Source: JAUVYV01 sp964585535
GTDB lineage: Bacteria > Planctomycetota > Phycisphaerae > Sedimentisphaerales > Anaerobacaceae
Direction of reading: 5' to 3'
Length of the DNA stretch: 7,106 nt
Assembly (NCBI GenBank): GCA_964585535.1
Contig: CAZPDW010000109.1
Location: forward strand, 1 to 7,106
Every line of letters begins with the position of its first letter. Position 1 is the stretch's first letter. The notes beneath the pieces were generated by a model. That model searched no databases and was not told the DNA's origin. It saw only the letters and a list, made by a program, of their open reading frames with translations. Shown here in pieces: positions 5,585 through 7,106 of the stretch. The position numbers were made by a program, and so were the translations under genes.

Positions 5585-7106
5585 TCAGACAACTATATTT
5601 ACTAACCGGGATTTGATGACTATGACCTTCTTCGGCTCTTTAACGCCAATCGCCGCGGCGACCTTCTCACTGGCAAGTGCCTGTCGCTTTATCTGCTCCT
5701 CATCCGCATCGGCGGCGACAACTATCCTGTCCTTTATCCTGCCGTTGACCTGAACCGCCAGCTCTACCTCCTTTTCTTTGACAAGCTCACTGTCGTACTC
5801 AGGCCAGCTTTCGTACGCAAGCGTGTCACCGTGTCCCAGCTTGGCCCACAGCTCCTCGGCTATATGCGGCGCAAACGGCGCAAGTATCAACAGCAATTTT
5901 TCAACCACCGATTTCGGCCTGACATCCTGTTTGCTCAGGTGATTGACGAATATCATCATCGCACTTATCGCGGTGTTAAAGCCGAACGTTTCTATATCGC
6001 CGCCGACCTTCTTTATCGTCTGATGCAGCAGACGCAGCGTCGCCTCATCCGGCTGCGCATCCTGAACCGCCTGCGAAACCTCACCCGTCTCCTCATCAAC
6101 CACAAATCGCCAGACCCTCTGCAAAAACCGATGCACTCCCTCGACACCCTGCATATTCCACGGCTTTGTCGCCTCCAAAGGCCCCATAAACATCTCGTAA
6201 AGCCGCATCGAATCGGCGCCGTAGTCGGCAATAACCTTATCGGGATTGACCACGTTGCCGCGCGACTTGCTCATTTTCTGGCCGTCCTCGCCCAAAATCA
6301 TCCCCTGGTTGATAAGCTTTTTGAACGGCTCGGCTGTGCTGACATATCCCAGATCATAAAGAAATTTATGCCAGAACCTCGCATACAGCAGATGCAGAAC
6401 CGCGTGCTCCGCCCCGCCGATATACAAATCAACCGGCATCCAGTACTTCTCCTTCTCCGCGCCACAGCACCGCTCGTCATTGTCCGGGTCCAGATACCTG
6501 AGATAATACCAGCAGCTCCCCGCCCACTGCGGCATCGTGTTTGTCTCACGCATTACAGTTGTCCCGTCAGGCAAACGCACGTTGACCCAGTCTTTGGCGT
6601 TGGCCAAAGGCGGCTCACCGGTCCCCGACGGTTTATAATCCTCCAGCTTAGGCAGTTCCAGAGGCAGCTCATCCTCCGAAAGCCCAACCACTCGACCGTC
6701 TTCGGTATGCACTATCGGGAACGGCTCTCCCCAGTACCTCTGCCTGCTGAAAAGCCAGTCCCGCAGCTTGTAATTAATCGCCTTTTTACCCAATCCCTTT
6801 TCCTCGAGCCATCCGGTAATCGCCTCCTTAAACTCCGCCGTACTCAACCCATCGAATTGCCCGCTGTTAACCGCAGTTCCATCACCAATGAAACAGACTT
6901 CGCCATTCATGACATCTTCAATAATCGAATCGGCCCATGCATCTTCCTCTCCCTTTGACGGTGGCCAAGTCAGCTCTCCATCATACTTATAGAAAGAACT
7001 GATCCCCGATGCCAGTGCACCCTTCCGGTCAGGCTTCACGACGGGAATAATCGGCAGCTCGAACTTCTTTGCAAACTCGAAGTCTCGCTCATCGTGGGCC
7101 GGCACC
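5585..7106 (-). CDS. leuS: Leucyl-tRNA synthetase, C-terminal 60% (5' end outside window)
   Basis: Class I aminoacyl-tRNA synthetase that charges tRNA(Leu) in the cytoplasm. About 506 residues are visible of an expected 800-870. The first visible run, 'GVPAHDERDFEFAKK', belongs to the editing (CP1) domain; its GTG codon is an internal valine, not a start. Then come 'DWLFSRQRYWGEPFPIVH' (returning to the catalytic domain), the zinc/leucine-specific insert region around 'ETNTMPQWAGSCWYYLRYL' (187-205), 'GGAEHAVLHLLYARFWHKFL', and the ATP-binding KMSKS loop at about 277-281 ('GQKMSKSRGNVVNPD'). The anticodon-binding helical domain and the C-terminal 'VQVNGRIKDRI' domain complete it. The HIGH motif lies beyond base 7106. 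The frame is intact to the TGA at 5585. It heads the visible part of the minus-strand cluster. Confidence 0.97.
   Translation of the reverse strand, partial: VPAHDERDFEFAKKFELPIIPVVKPDRKGALASGISSFYKYDGELTWPPSKGEEDAWADSIIEDVMNGEVCFIGDGTAVNSGQFDGLSTAEFKEAITGWLEEKGLGKKAINYKLRDWLFSRQRYWGEPFPIVHTEDGRVVGLSEDELPLELPKLEDYKPSGTGEPPLANAKDWVNVRLPDGTTVMRETNTMPQWAGSCWYYLRYLDPDNDERCCGAEKEKYWMPVDLYIGGAEHAVLHLLYARFWHKFLYDLGYVSTAEPFKKLINQGMILGEDGQKMSKSRGNVVNPDKVIADYGADSMRLYEMFMGPLEATKPWNMQGVEGVHRFLQRVWRFVVDEETGEVSQAVQDAQPDEATLRLLHQTIKKVGGDIETFGFNTAISAMMIFVNHLSKQDVRPKSVVEKLLLILAPFAPHIAEELWAKLGHGDTLAYESWPEYDSELVKEKEVELAVQVNGRIKDRIVVAADADEEQIKRQALASEKVAAAIGVKEPKKVIVIKSRLVNIVV

Noticed and set aside
5590..5592. 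TTG start for the CYTH gene overlapping leuS
   Set aside because: It lacks a Shine-Dalgarno and would displace ExExK from its normal position near the N-terminus; the ATG at 5560-5562 fits the family better.
5831..6958. Long plus-strand open frame (375 codons) opposite leuS
   Set aside because: It is antisense to a clearly recognised leuS reading frame; its product is Arg/His/Leu-rich with no family pattern. It is a shadow of high-GC coding on the other strand.
7103..7105. GTG at the right edge as the start of leuS
   Set aside because: It is the internal valine of 'GVPAHDERDFEF' in the editing domain; the gene clearly continues beyond the window.

Overview
The window looks like chromosomal DNA of a Gram-negative bacterium. 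KdsA makes the Kdo-8-phosphate needed for lipopolysaccharide, which implies an outer membrane. The style of the XerC/D-type recombinase and of a small 'DFFDAAVLS' protein recall Planctomycetota (Phycisphaerae-like genomes). That placement is inference from memory, not a search result.

Right part (7106 down to 2233, minus strand): a compact co-directional cluster. In transcription order it holds leuS (3' part only, 5' end beyond the window), a CYTH-domain protein of the CyaB/triphosphatase type, a YegS/DAGK-type lipid kinase, kdsA, and a radical SAM protein with a C-terminal winged-helix-like region. Gaps are 22, 17 and 45 nt, and kdsA overlaps the radical SAM gene by 8 nt, so this is probably one operon. 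The genes join a tRNA synthetase (translation) with phosphoryl-transfer, lipid and envelope functions. No gene looks broken.

Middle (2232 down to 635): a 259-nt AT-rich gap with several small palindromes, then a small GTG-started hypothetical gene, then a tyrosine recombinase of the XerC/XerD type with all catalytic residues. The recombinase has an unusual Ala/Gly/Ser-rich insertion in its N-terminal domain and an acidic C-terminal tail.

Left part (1-634): accessory in character. The minus strand at 1-110 encodes the first 36 residues of a helix-turn-helix transposase (IS630-like) that runs off the window. It is followed by about 270 nt of non-coding, hairpin-rich DNA, including a perfect 9-bp palindrome. 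A plus-strand gene at 385-561 encodes a 58-residue cysteine-rich protein with a textbook lipobox. It faces the recombinase gene, and a strong bidirectional terminator lies between them. This small gene is the least expected item in the window.

No rRNA, tRNA, CRISPR array, riboswitch or recognisable dif site was seen.
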